Shown one piece after another: positions 47,735 to 60,114 of a DNA stretch of 64,000 nt. The stretch's first letter is position 1. The number at the start of each line of letters is the position of its first letter. The DNA is from Lonicera japonica (taxonomy: Eukaryota > Streptophyta > Magnoliopsida > Dipsacales > Caprifoliaceae), in NCBI GenBank assembly GCA_021464415.1, contig CM038467.1:47987715-48051714 (forward strand), written 5' to 3'. Below the pieces are notes generated by a model. It had not been told where the DNA came from and searched no databases. It was given only the letters and a program-made list of their open reading frames with translations. Position numbers and translations under genes: made by a program.

Positions 47735-48492
47735 ATCAGCAACCAGAAGGTGCTAAATGCATTTAGCACCCCCTGGACAGCAACCAAAAGGTGCTAAATG
47801 CATTTAACACCTTCTAGACAGCAATTAAAAGGTGCTAAATGCACTCCAGAAAGTGCTAAATACATTTAGCACTGCCTGGATAGCAACCAGAAGGTGCTAA
47901 ATGCATTTAGCACCTTTTAGATAGCAATCAAAAGGTGCTAAATGCACTCCAGAAGGTGCTAAATGCACTCCAGAAGGTGCTAAATGCATTTAGCACCACC
48001 TGGACAGCAACCAAAAGGTGTTAAATGCATTTAGCACCTTTTGGACAGCAATCAAAAGGTGCTACATACGCTCCAGAAGATGCTAAATGCATTTAGCACC
48101 ACTTGGACAGCAACCAGAAGGTGCTAAATGCATTTAGCACATTTTGAACAGCAATCAAAAGGTACTAAATGCGTTCCAGAAGGTGCTAAATACATTTAGC
48201 ACCACCTGGACAGCGATCAGAAGGTGCTAAATGCATTTAGCACCACCTGAACAGCAATCAGAAGGTGCTAAATGTATTTAGCACCTTCTGAACAGCAATC
48301 AAAAGGTGCTAAATGCACTCCAGAAGGTGCTAAATGCATTTAGCACCACTTGGACATCAATCAAAAGGTGCTAAATGCGCTCTAGAAGGTGCTAAATGCA
48401 TTTAGCACATTCTGGACAGCAACGAGAAGGTGCTAAATGCATTTAGCACCGCTTGAAAAACAACCAAAATGTGCTAAAATGATTTTAGCACC
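47735..48492. repeat. Palindromic minisatellite, about 15 palindromes
   Basis: Each unit carries a 22-bp palindrome (GG, then TGCTAAATGCATTTAGCA, then CC) followed by a spacer of the type ACCTGGACAGCAACCAGAA. Palindromes sit near 47749, 47790, 47851, 47893, 47976, 48017, 48079, 48120, 48182, 48223, 48263, 48326, 48388, 48429 and 48470. Six are perfect (47749, 47893, 47976, 48223, 48326 and 48429). Between them are half-units of about 21 bp in which the right arm is replaced by CACTCCAGAA. Transcripts from either strand would fold into a row of hairpins. Confidence 0.92.
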
Positions 48493-48929
48493 ATTACAAA
48501 ATATAGAATAACAAAATTGATAAGATCAACATCCACTCTATTTATATATATGTATATATATATATAGAGATCGACGTAGGGATCGTAAAAAAAAGTAGTT
48601 ATGATCAAATTTTTTTTAATATCCCACTGGGCTGTTGAAATTGGTCGATTTCGATCAAAAATGACCTCTGATCGTCCTGATTTATGCGATGATGTGGTAA
48701 CTTTGTCTTCTGAACAACATATTCGAAAATAAGCTAGATCCAACGGTTCAATCAAAAGTTATATCAGTTTTATGATTACCTCTGCAGAAAAAAAAAAGAA
48801 AAAAAGAAGAAGAAGAAGAAGATGAGAACGGTGCTCCGATCCTCTCAGCGAAACGATCGGAAAGTCAAGTGGTGGTGGTGGTGGAGGAGGAAGTGAGATC
48901 GTTGGTCGGAGTTAAGGTTGGTCTATTGA

Positions 48930-48998
48930 TTTTAGAGAGAGAGAGAGAGCAATGTATTTAATTTTAGAGAGAAAGAGAATAGAGAAGAAATGAGAACT

Positions 48999-49027
<29 letters not shown>
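48930..49027. repeat. GA microsatellites
   Basis: (GA)n at 48932-48949 and 49000-49027, inside the TIR element. Confidence 0.85.
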
Positions 49028-49031
<4 letters not shown>

Positions 49032-49444
49032 TTTGTTATTTTTAACACTAACTTAAACTAATTAGGGGTATATTTGTCTATCAATATTTATCATTTTTCT
49101 TAAAATAAATTAATATTATGAAAAGTGTCCTTATTATAAAACCAAATTATGAAATTAATATTACTTTTCTTTATTAAACATGAGTCCGTCCTTAGAGTTA
49201 TAAAACATTACGGAGCGAGGCCCTATAACCCATTATCTCATTATGTTAATAGAAGGATTTGAACTACTATATATAGTCATAAATGAAGCAATAACTCTGC
49301 GCGCAAAAATGTTACTCCAAAATTATATCTGAAGGTCGTATCCGCTATATTTCATAAAAATAAAATAAAAATTATTCCATTAAAAGGGCTCTTGCAAATA
49401 TTGTTAATATCCTTTTATTTTAGTTAGATAATCCAAAATGTAGA

Positions 49445-50010
49445 TATATATATATATATATATATATATTTTAAATAAAAATATAGTATCATTAATAATA
49501 GAGTTCGAATATTAAAACAAGAATAAAGCAATGTTCTAAAGAGTTTACAAAGGTCGAAAAGACACAAACTACGATATCAAATATAAATACCCATAAGACA
49601 AGCCCCAAATCATAAAAAGATGACCAAAAGAAGCTTTTCAAAAAAAAATAAAAAAATCATCCACGCTGAAATGCCGTTGAACAAGGGATCAGTTCAAATC
49701 TTCATAACTTTAAGTTAGATCTCTAACCAAAGAAGTAGATCTGTTCATCTCTATTCCGATCCATACTACTCAAGACAAACCTCTATATCCAATAGGAATG
49801 ATGATAAAAACTCACATAAAAGATAGACAAAAATCTCATAAATTTGAAAAAATGTCAAAAGACTTTTAAATATAGAGGTATTATTATATATTATACAGTA
49901 AAGGAAAATGCATTCCTTCCTCTCCCATGGGAGGAGAAGGGGAGAAAAGAAAGTAGAAGAAAAGAGATCACGAGCGTCTAGAGTTGTTTTTTAGAAAGAG
50001 AGACATAGAT
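49445..50010 (-). repeat. Interspersed repeat, possible LINE 3' end (copy 1)
   Basis: Shares order and text with 50600-51062: 'AATAGAGTTC', TTACAAAGGTCGAAAA, AAAAAGATGACCAAAAG and CCATACTACT near 49765 with 50947. Then CCTC.ATATCCAATAGGAA follows. It starts at a T-rich/TA-rich edge, which on the minus strand would be a poly-A-like end. This suggests 5'-truncated non-LTR retrotransposon tails, but no coding part is present to confirm it. Confidence 0.4.
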
Positions 50011-50029
50011 GAATATAATTTACTCACTA

Positions 50030-50600
50030 AACCTACACGAAAATCACATTATTAAATTATATTATTCGGTAAAATTTGGTACAAATGATAAATTACAATG
50101 AAAATTATGTTGACTAAAATTTTATCAAAATATTAACCTTTAACTTTTGAAAAATTGCCCTTTGAATGAAAGACCATAATCATTCGTTCCATAGAATTTA
50201 ACAGAAGGATGTGAGTGGTTTGGTCAGCAATATTTTCATTAATTTGAAATTGATGGTCGTTGATTTTATGAAGGTTGAAGAAAGGGAGATGTGGACATTA
50301 GTACACATTTTTCACAATTCGATCCAATTTTTTTTTCTCAAATAGTTGTATCTAAAAATGATAATTTTTCATCTTTATTGAATATTATAAGATATCATAA
50401 ACAATGGGTTTAAAAATAATGATTTACCATATGTGTCAAATTATATAATATTACTTATTTACTAAAATTCTGGTCACACGAACAATGCCAAATTTTTAAA
50501 GAAAAAAAACACAATTTATTCCCTTAAAAGGAGGTCTTGCAAATATTGTTAATTTCCTTGTACTTTAGTTAGATTATCCAAATATAGATGTATATAATTT
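50030..50600 (+). repeat. Macro-repeat fragment (non-coding)
   Basis: CACTAAACCTACACGAAAATC at 50026 and onward matches 25860 onward and 57905 onward. It ends at the second LINE-tail-like repeat. Confidence 0.6.
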
Positions 50601-51070
50601 TATTTTATTTTTGAAATAAGAATATAATATCATTGATAATAGAGTTCAAACATTACAACGAGAGTAAAGTAATGATTCAAAGAGCTTACAAAGGTCGAAA
50701 AAACATAGACCATGTTAATTAAGGGTATTATGATATAAACAAAAATCTTGAGAATTGAAAGCGAAGAATATCAAAGAAAAAAATACTCATAAGACAGCCC
50801 CGAAGCATAAAAAGATGACCAAAAGACGCATTTCAAAAAGAATCTTCATCTACGTCGAAATTCCATTGAACGAGTGAGTACAAATTTTCTTAACTTTGAG
50901 TTAGATCTTCACCTAAAGGAGCATATTTACTAATCTCCACTCAGATCCATACTACTTGAGATAAACCTCCATATCCAATAGGAAGGAGGACAAAAACTCC
51001 CATACAAAAGAGATACAAAATCCTCATTGATCTGGAAAAAATAAATATCAAAAGACATTCAAATTTAGAG
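50600..51070 (-). repeat. Interspersed repeat, possible LINE 3' end (copy 2)
   Basis: Second copy of the repeat at 49445-50010. The two are similar along about 470 bp but differ at many sites, so they are separate old insertions or an old duplication. Confidence 0.4.
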
Positions 51071-51227
51071 TTTGATGCGGACAAGGCAATATGGGCTCAA
51101 ATCAACTCGTGTAGGCTCATTGGAATAGTTTTGAAACTTTATTTTAAATAATTTTAATTGTAAGAATTATTTACTATTTATTTATTCAATTATGAATGTT
51201 TTCCTTAGTCAATTAGGATTTAAATTA

Positions 51228-54200
51228 CACTACAAGAAAAATGGGATTAGGTGACGAAATTTTAAGTGAAGCCCGAAAATTCATCACATTTTGTTAGATT
51301 TTGTGAGGCATTTTCAGAGGTCGTCACAAAAAAATAATTTTTTTTTTGTCAAAATAAATTCTTCACTTATAATTTTATAGTCGTCACTTATTATTTAGCG
51401 GGAAAAACTAGCGCCCAAATTTCACTGACAATAGGTGAGAAAATTACATTGGCATCACATTTAATTTTACGTGACGTGGTGTAAATTAAATGTGACCCCT
51501 AAAATTCTCACATAAACCTTATTAATAAAAAAAATATAGAAGAAAAAGAGAGAAGAGGAAATTCACTCTTAAAAGCTGTTTTTCCCCTTACCATTTTTCT
51601 CTCGTCTCTCTCTCTGTCTCTCTCGTTTCTCTATCGCTCTCTCCTTCAATGCACCCATAGTCGCCGTCACTCCTCACCATGGCTTCTCCAGCCTCTCACC
51701 GTTGCATAAGTACTTCACCGGCAACCCCTAGCTCATCTCTCGTGGGTTTTTCTTAGGTACACACATCGAAACCCTTCATTTCTCTCTCTAATACATGTGA
51801 ATAATATATACTATGCATATATGTGTTTGTATCTATAGATTATGCAGAAAATAGACCCACTTTAATTAGGTTTTGTTTAATTTGGGGTGGAGTTGATTTT
51901 GAAATTAAATCCCTAATTTGAGGATGGAAACTCACTCATTACAAAGTTAGGGCTACTTTTAGGTTTGTCTCTCTCTCCCAAATAGATAACTTATGTTTGT
52001 TATTGTTGATGAAGGGTTAAACAGATCTCATGTTTAATATACTTGTGGTTCAGCTTATACACTATGTTTTTGATTGGTTGTGTTAATTTTGAATGATTGT
52101 GAATGGGCTTTGTTTTGAATTTCTGATTAATACATACTTAGCACTAAGTTATTAGATCTATTTTGAAATAAGTTTCATTCATATGGAAAAGAGAGGTAGA
52201 AAAGTTGCTTTATCTGTGGTGTTACAAATAGTAGCGGAGGAAAATAGGAAGAGGGTTGAAATAGTGCGTTTGTAAAGAGTGGCTGATGATGATGAAGAAA
52301 GGGCACAAGCCCTCATATTCGTATGTATAGCTACTGTAGTAGTTAGCTTTTGCTCACTCTTTTTCTTATCTTCAGACTTCAGATATGGGGTGATGTCTTA
52401 CGTCCTTCGGTTGGGTTGGGTGGAGATAGCTTGTTGTCACGCATCTCGGGTAAAATTTTGGGATTTCTTTTTGAAAACTTTTTTGTTTGGATGAAAGGAA
52501 AATATTTTAGATTATATATATATATTATGGGAAAAAATGATAAGGGTAAAAAAACTCAAAATTGGAATTATGAATTTGTGTAATACCTTTTTTTTCTCCA
52601 TACAATTTGTGTCTCGTGTTGTTATTAAAATGTCTCTTTCCTTTTGTATAATGGAAACATTTAAATGTGTTGTTAAATTTAATTCTCTTATTGTTTTTTT
52701 ATTTTGAAAAAAATGTAACCTTGTAATTTTGGGTTAGTATAAATGATTTTAATTTTGATTTTACTTTAAGTTTCAGTTTTACTAATAATCTTGAAATGGT
52801 AATGGTTTCTTTTGCTATATTGAGAATGAAGTAAATATGATTTCGAGTTCTTCATTGGAATTGGGAAGTTAATATATATTTATGAACTCCATGTAGGTTG
52901 CAGCAAGTTTGTGGGCTGCTGGTATTATTGAAAAAACAATCCTAATGCTTTTAAATTATCCATTAAATCATAGGATCACTGTGGAAGATGCTACATTGAA
53001 ATAGAAGGATTAACAACATAATTTTTCTTGGAATAAAGTGGTTTGCAATAGTGAGGTAAGCTTAATTGCTTAAGGATTTACATGTAAGAGCAATATTTAA
53101 TGGGTTCATTGCATTAAACTATCTTCCTCCCTATTTCTTCTTCATTTTTTTCTTTAAATTTCAAATTTCTTCCCCTCACCCAAAATTAGCTAGTTATTTA
53201 CTGATATCTTAATCTTCTTGCCATTTTCATCTTCTTATTATATTGTAGTATATTATACTCAAAGCCTCAGACACTGATACTTGCATCTTTTGTGGTGATG
53301 CGCAATGCTATGCAAAAAGAAATTTTATAGGAAAATGTTAAAGTATATATACTATGGCATAGGATATGATATATCCCACAAATGGAAAAAATTAGGCACT
53401 TCATAGGATTAGTACCATAGGTAATGGTTGTTGGGGTGTTATCATTTCTATTTATGAATTGTTAACATTTACTTTAAGACACATTAGTATAGTCTATTGT
53501 TATATTATAGAGCTGCTTATAGTGAATTAAAGATTTTGGCCTCCTACCTGACTCACACTTTTGCCTCATATTTCTCAGTGGTCACATTAAATAAGTTAAT
53601 CACCCAGTAGTTATACCCACAGAATTCTACTCTTTAGGTGACTGTGTGTACGCGTTTGGATTTTAAACTATTCAAATAAACCAAGGTTGGTTGTAATTAA
53701 ATATTTTTTAATTAGGCCAGAATTGAAAGATATATTTAAAATCTTCTTAGAAAAAACCAGCCAGTTGATTGAAAAAGAATCTGGTTGGTTCGAGGGGAGA
53801 AGGAAGTTGGGGTTAGGACTTGAACATAAAGGCTCATCGAGAATATTCACAATTTCACATTTTTAAGTGAAGTTCGAAGTGTGCAGCTTCGGGTCGGGAA
53901 TTTTTAAACTTAGTTGGGTTCAAGTATAGGTGTCTCCACCCGTACCCTGCCCGATATACTTAATTTCGTAATTATTTTTTTTTTGCTTTTATATATGTGT
54001 GTTTCTCTGAGTAAAATTCTATTTTTTACAGACCAAGAGAACCAATTAATGGCACACAAATTTGTTGGCATTGATAATTTTATTTCAATTTTAGGGAAGT
54101 CAATAAATCTTAAAAAAGGTGCCAAACTAGTGAATCTAACTTCGTTTGTTTCCCGATAAAACAACTATGACCGGAATTATCTTAATTTTGTTTCATGTTT

Positions 54201-56909
54201 TACTTTTGGTATCCAAACAATTTTCTTATAATTTTGATATAATTAGAGTGGGGAAGGAGGAGGTCAATGATAGGAGTAGTTTGGGAGGATTCTTTTTATT
54301 CAGTCCACACGGATAGGGTGAGGATGGTCCTCTTAAGATCTGCTTTGTATATATATATAATGTCAACTTTCAACTCTTAATCTAAATTTCAGTCAGCAAA
54401 CATTCAAAGTGGACACATTCGTATGGAAACTCTTAATCAAAATTTTCTCCATATCTCGGATTAATGTGAGGAACAAAACCCACAAAAAAGTCTTATACTG
54501 TTTCCATTTGCTTTATTTTGTATGAGATTAATTTACGATTCTACGCTTATAAAGTTTGTTCTAATTTCTTTTATGTGATATTATAGATGGCAACTCATGG
54601 ACAACAAGGGAAGAGGCTGAAGAAATTAGGAGATCAAATACTAATAATGTAGGAGGGCAAGCCTTTATATAGGTTAGACAATTGGGAGAAGCTTCACAAA
54701 GACCGAAAATTGGATCAATAATGTTGCTAAGGAGAAACATGTAAGTCCTTAGTACTCTCTAGTCTCCACAATTGATAGTTTATTTTTACATTGACAAACT
54801 TAAGATATGTTTAGGACCCGTGCTAACGGGCTAATTGGTTGTTTACTTTATATTTTTGTACTTTATATTTTCGCACTTTAATTTATTTTTACATTGACAT
54901 ACTTAAGATATGTTTGGGACCCGTGTTGATGGGCTAATCGGTAGTCGCATACGATAGAAATAAGACCTCACACTACTTTTGACCCATGTTCACACTTTTA
55001 CTTTTTATAGAATAAATATGTATTTTAGCTATTCATGTAGTTTTTGGTTGCATTGTGTTTGTTGTTGATTTAAGTTCATTTTCATTATATAATATAATTT
55101 TTTTATTATTAACTTTGCATTTTTGGCACGTCCTAAAAAAACATGCTTTTAATTTGGGACGGATGGTGTAAACTAATGCCTTATGTGAATACACAGGAAG
55201 TTCATCAATTTTATTGTAGTAGTCAATAATAGAAACTAGTAAATACAGTAGTCACAAATCTAAAACCTCGTATTGAGAATAGATAAATCACCTCCAACAC
55301 TTTGAAGTCAATATAAACTAGCACTCATGGTAATTTGAAATATTTTCTTTTAGCTACTCTTTTTCTTTCTACTTTTCTTTTCTCTTATATAAAAAAAAGA
55401 CATTTTCTATCATCACAGGCTATCAGTGGCAACCAAAATAGGTGAACATACATTTTAACATGGTGTTCATGAGACACTAGTAAAATATTAACGCTCATCC
55501 CATTTTACTAAATCTAAACACAATTTAGTAACAAAATAATTATCCTAACTTAGAGCTATAACTAGCTACTTGAATATATGTATATCCAAAAAAAAAATTA
55601 TATGCACATAATGACATACAAAGATTACATAATCTAGTATATGTACAATATGGGCATTAACATGTACTCATGTAATATTACATATGTTTATTTTGGAGTT
55701 TAGGTAAATATTTGTGGATATAAAACTAAAGGGTGCATTGAAGAACCCTAATTTCAAGTGCTGGGATTGAAATTAGAGCAAACTTAGTCCAAATTTTGAA
55801 CAATGCACAATTGTATAACAAAGCTCAAATTTCTATAAACATTTAAATTACATGATGTGATTCTTTATTCATTAGCAATTTTCAACACCTATTTTATTTT
55901 GTAGGAAGAGATAAAGCAAATGAAAAATATGGTTCGGGAGAAGATGATCCAAGAAACACCCGAGGGTACTCCATAACTCTATTGTGGTGGACATGGATGC
56001 TCAATTTCGAATACTAGGTGAGAAGCTTGGGAGGAAGGAAAATTGGCAGTGTCGGTATTTTTCCACGCATGAAGAATTGAAGGAGCAAATGAGGCCTTCA
56101 TGGTTGCATCTCATTGACAACAAAAATTATGTGTCCAGCGAGACGATCCATACTATAATGAATTAGGTGACAATAACCTTGATGACTATAGTTTTTTTGT
56201 TTATGATGAACTTGGTATATTATCTCTTTTTTTTTTCCTCAACATGTATTAAAGGAGAGTTGATGTTTGACTATATTAGCCTTAGGATATTTTTGGTATA
56301 TTATGTTATGTAACTATTTTGGACATGCATTAGTTTATAAAAATGTATGTAATTTTTGGAATGTGTATCAAGTTGTCTTTCTTATATATTATTTTATTTT
56401 CTAATTATAATAACCAAAAAAAAGAAAGAAATATGGAATAAATTATTAAAAAATATGACAAAAATTACCTCATGGATATTTACAATATGTGACGCTAAAG
56501 ACATCTCAAAAACAATATATTTGTGAGGAATTCTTTGTCATAAATAACATTAATATGTGAGGAATTATTCTTCATGGTATGAAGGATAAAGTGAGGAAGA
56601 CGTCGTCACATAAAAGAATATAGTGTGACACACGAGAGCGTCACATATAACTCAAAAATGTGACGCCCAAGTTGTCACAAATGTTAACAAAATAGGTATC
56701 ACGTGCCCTTAATAAGTGACGAAGGGGTTGCCACATATTAAAGGTTTATGTGACGCCATCAGAAATTCGTCACATAATACTTTTTGTGACTTACTATAGG
56801 TGACGCCCCCTGTGACGCCAAAAATTCGTCACGTATATTCAAATGTGACGAATTTGCTCCTTTTTGTGATGACTTGAGGGTCTCACATAAACCCATTTTT
56901 CTTGTAGTG
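51228..56909 (+). mobile_element. CACTA (En/Spm) transposon, probably non-autonomous (5.68 kb)
   Basis: Terminal inverted repeats are CACTACAAGAAAAATGGG at the left and its exact complement ending at 56909. The 3-bp target duplication TTA lies on both sides (51225-51227 and 56910-56912). Subterminal zones (51250-51500 and 56490-56880) hold many GTGACG/CGTCAC motifs in both orientations, which are the transposase-binding type repeats of CACTA elements. The interior has no recognisable TNP2-type transposase. Short frames occur at 52279-52494, 54588-54670 and 55900-56166. The frame near 55906-55975 with EEIKQMKNMVREKMIQETPEG looks like a coiled-coil end of a CACTA-associated protein but is isolated. 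Mobility would need a transposase from elsewhere. Confidence 0.93.
55905..56166 (+). pseudogene. Possible CACTA accessory-protein fragment
   Basis: Two adjacent short frames. 55906-55977 gives a charged helical stretch (EEIKQMKNMVREKM). 55984-56166 gives a 60-codon frame with HEELKEQMRPSW. Neither is a protein I recognise with certainty. Their position 0.7 kb inside the right end of the CACTA element suggests they are remains of its own coding region. Whether they are spliced or expressed cannot be judged. Confidence 0.3.
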
Positions 56910-57147
56910 TTAGTAGTTTTCTTATTGCGTTTAGATTAGTATTTTTCTTATTCTATTTGGATTAGTATTTTCTACACCCTATTTAAAGGGAGATCATTGT
57001 ATTATTTTGATTAGATAGACTATATTTATTAATAATATTGAGTGATATTAATTCTCTTTGGTTTTTTACGAACTACTTGAATTAATGGGTTTGTCCGTGG
57101 TGTTCATCCGATTTATCAATCGGTATTTCGCACCCGATTGTGGCTTA

Positions 57148-57904
57148 CTAGGGTCAAGATTCAAGAAGATGACAAAAATAGTACACATACATCAATGTCT
57201 TGAATGAAGTCCATCTCTCTTCCTTCTCCACAACCATTGAGCCATTAGAAAAATTAATAGGGGAAAGCAACCATTGATCCATTATAAATTAAATATTATA
57301 AATTAAAAGTGGTCAATGTTTTAAAATTCATGCAATAAAAAAACTTCCTTCTCTAATACATGGCCAATGTCCAATTTTTATAAGTTGGAACCTCCATAAA
57401 GTAAAAAAAAAAAACACTTTTTTCTTATTGCATTTCAGTTTATCATTTTCAAATATCTAAGTAAATAGGTTAGCATAATTGTAAAGGAATCAATTTGAAC
57501 TTGAAAGAGATTCAAGGTTAAAATTCTATCAAAAGAATTTTGAAATGAGTTTTTGTTGTTTGTAATGTCGAAACTTTGGCCTCATTTTTTTTAAGAAAAA
57601 AAAGCAGCACAAGTGTTTCCACGAATTTTTCTCCAAAAATGATATTAAGAAGAAGGAGGAGGAGGAGGAGGAAAAGAAGAGAAGAATGGAGTTTTTCAGA
57701 TTTTAAGAGAGAGATGTCACGTGGATATGCTTGAGAAAGTGAGAAATAATGTTTTTATTTTTGGTTTTTTTTTTGTTAATTTCTCAAGTTCAAAGAGATG
57801 CTGTCTCGAAGTGAAAAGTGAAAAGGCTAGCTGTGAGTCCCGCCAAAAAAGCTCCGATTCGTGCGAACTCTCTTTCTTCTGTTCGCATATGATCGGTACT
57901 CCAC
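57148..57904. other. Unassigned AT-rich sequence
   Basis: No match to the other repeats that I can see. Contains a GGA-rich patch (57652-57672) and a 65-codon frame (57721-57918) without recognisable content. The macro-repeat restarts at 57902-57910. Confidence 0.4.
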
Positions 57905-59161
57905 TAAACCTATACTAAAATCATATTATTAAATTATACTATTCAGTAAAAATTTTGTTTAAATAATAAATTATAATGAAAATTATGTTGACTAAAATTT
58001 TATCAAAATATTAACCGTTTACTTTTGAAAAATTGCCCTTGAATGAAAGACCATAATCATTTCGTTCCATATAATTTAACAGAATATACTAAAATCGTAT
58101 TATTAAATTATATTATTCAGTAAAAAATTTGTGTAAATAATAAATTATAATAAAAATTACGTTGACTAAAATTTTATCAAAATATTAACCATTTACTTTT
58201 GAAAAATTGCCCTTGAATGAAAGACCATAATCATTTCGTTCCATAGAATTTAACAGAAGCATGTAAATGGTTTGGTCAACAATATTTTCATTAATTTGAA
58301 ATTGATGGTCGTTGATTTTATGAATGTTGAAGAAAGGAGATGTCACTACGTTTAGAATTCATAGACAACTCCAACCAAAAAACATTTCTCTAGTAGTTGT
58401 ATCTAAGAACAATAATTTTTCATCTTTATTGAATATATATTAATTATAAAGAGTTGGTTTGAAGCCTAATCAGTTAACAAAACTAACCTACTGACTTTTA
58501 TTTATTATTATTTAATTATATTTCAAAAATGATAACGAGTTTCAAGTAAAATGCCAAATTTAAAAAAAAAAATCAACAAAAAAAATAAAAAATTACTATA
58601 CAATAGCTGATTAATTGACCGTATAATAAAATCATTATTGATGGCTTTCCTCGGGTTATAAGAAGCATTGTTCTAGAACCATAACCAATAGTTATTCGAA
58701 ACAAATGGTATTGCAGTTGTAGAACGGTAAGCCCTCTTTTAACGGTTTGTTTCTAAAAATAAAGTTTATAATAACACTAAAATATTAAAATAATTTTAAA
58801 AGTGAAGTTAAGTCCACCAAATTTAATATTTACTTTGCTCTAATATCTTATTAATGCAATAGTAAATTACTAGAAAGATGCGATTTTAGAAACATAGGAT
58901 TTAAAGAAAAAGACAATAGCATAAAATTTTGATCACTTTAAATTCTAATTAATCTGGAAACTAACTAACTTACTTGTATTGTCAATATTCACTCAAAAAG
59001 TGTGCTCTACGTGGACCCCATTTGAAATGCATAAGATGCCCATTCAATAATATATTTTTAGAATTGATTAGATATATGAAAATAACTCAAGAAATTTAAT
59101 CTTGAAGTTAAATTGTATTAGTTAAAGTGCTACTCCACAATTATATACTGAAAATCATATT
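57905..59161 (+). repeat. Macro-repeat copy C, first part (non-coding)
   Basis: Matches 25850-27110 of copy A (landmarks ATATTATTCAGTAAAA, AAGACCATAATCATT, 'CCCCATTTGAAATGCATAAG' and ACTGAAAATCATATT). It includes a local tandem duplication at 57911-58258. Confidence 0.7.
57911..58258 (+). repeat. Tandem duplication of about 174 bp
   Basis: 57911-58084 is repeated at 58085-58258 with a few differences. Copy A has a single copy at the equivalent place (about 25868-26045). Confidence 0.8.
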
Positions 59162-60114
59162 TGAGGGCGCCTAAAAATTATAGAGTAATTATTAGATTGA
59201 GATTATTAGGCCCATTGCCAAATGGGCTTGGCCTTGTATACTAACAGAAGCCCAAATCTAATTACAGAACATTCATGTAATGGAATGCCAATAAAGAGAT
59301 CTCATTGTCGATTAAGTTGTGCTTGGGCCAACACGGTTATGTTTTGGGCAACACGGTCAAGATGATATCGTTGTGTGCCAATATGGTTATGCGATGCCAA
59401 TGATGTCATCTTCACAAGGGTAGAACATCTTTACCACCCAAAATGGACATACAACTATGCTGCGATAGTCATCATAACCAATGAGATGAGGACAACTGTA
59501 AAGTGTAAAGTTAGTCAATTATAAATAAGGATCAATCCACTTGCAAATGTTGGAGTAGTACCCAAGTTTTGTCCTCTATAGTTATTTTACTATTCACTAT
59601 AGTGACCATTTGTAACCCTAATTCTTTACATATATATAGAAAATGGGAGGCTCAAAAAGAAGGATTTGGTTCTGAATTCTAGGTAGATTATAAAGAGAGA
59701 GCTGGTAGCTTGTATCTTACCTTATTGATATTAAGCTAATAAATACACACACATAAAAGAAAGATGTACTGCCATGAAGGTATGAAAATACCTGGGGGAA
59801 CATACTTGTAACAAAAATCTAGTGTTTATCATTTAGTTGATTCATTCTCAAATTGATTTTGCTAAGAGTTCCTCATTGTGGGTGAGTCCAAATATTTGGT
59901 CACCCATAATTGGTGTCGTCTATGGGAACGAACATCATTTTTTCAGTCCTTAGCAATTTCACATTTTCAAACTTTATTTTTCCAATTCTTATCATAGTTC
60001 AGACTAGGAGGACCACCGACGGGCCCCAAGTATCACTGTCACATCAGCAATAGGGTGGTTATGGCATCATGCCAGTCTTACCGAGAGTAAATGAGTCAAT
60101 AGGGTGGTTATTTT
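59162..60114 (+). mobile_element. Tat-type Gypsy LTR with primer-binding site, truncated
   Basis: Begins TGAGGGCGCC and contains a TATA-like 'CATATATATAGAAAATGGG' near 59626. The LTR appears to end near 59907 (CACCCA), just before TTGGTGTCGTCTATGGG, which resembles the TTGGCGCCGTCTGTGGG sequence after the LTRs of Tat/Athila-like Gypsy elements. About 190 bp of leader follows before macro-repeat copy C resumes near 60115. The body of the element and the second LTR are missing. Confidence 0.6.

Larger units (their letters stand above)
47592..49245. mobile_element. Non-autonomous TIR element (1.65 kb) carrying a palindromic minisatellite
   Basis: Flanked by TTA on both sides (47589-47591 and 49246-49248), and the related locus near 25636 lacks it. 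Ends are imperfect inverted repeats: GGGGCAATTGGGTATAAGG at the left, and the right end reversed contains AATGGGTTATAGGG. A 3-bp TTA duplication with G-rich ends fits PIF/Harbinger-type elements; this is an inference. The contents are the palindrome array (47735-48492), a unique middle and GA-rich microsatellites (48930-49027). A GGTGGTGGTGG tract lies near 48871. No transposase is seen; the 93-codon minus frame at 48755-48474 has no known match. Confidence 0.6.
51073..57147 (+). mobile_element. Gypsy LTR fragment split by a CACTA element
   Basis: The right part (56913-57147) follows the Gypsy-A 3' LTR around 21290-21497: ACCCTATTTAAAGG, AATATTGAGTGAT, CTCTTTGGTTTTT, ACGAACTACTT, GGTTTGTCCG and CCCGATTGTGGC. 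The left part (51073-51227) starts TGATGCGGACAAGG and would be the 5' portion, but it matches Gypsy-A only loosely. The right end stops about 140 bp short of the LTR end. No internal region is present, so this is a solo or truncated LTR. Confidence 0.65.

Noticed and set aside
47735..48492. CRISPR-like array of regularly spaced palindromic repeats
   Set aside because: The spacers are themselves near-identical repeats, the spacing is irregular, and the context is a plant transposon. It is a minisatellite.
52279..52494. 71-codon frame with a possible membrane segment as a real gene
   Set aside because: A single short frame inside a CACTA element, overlapped by another frame, with no recognisable family. 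Left as unidentified cargo.
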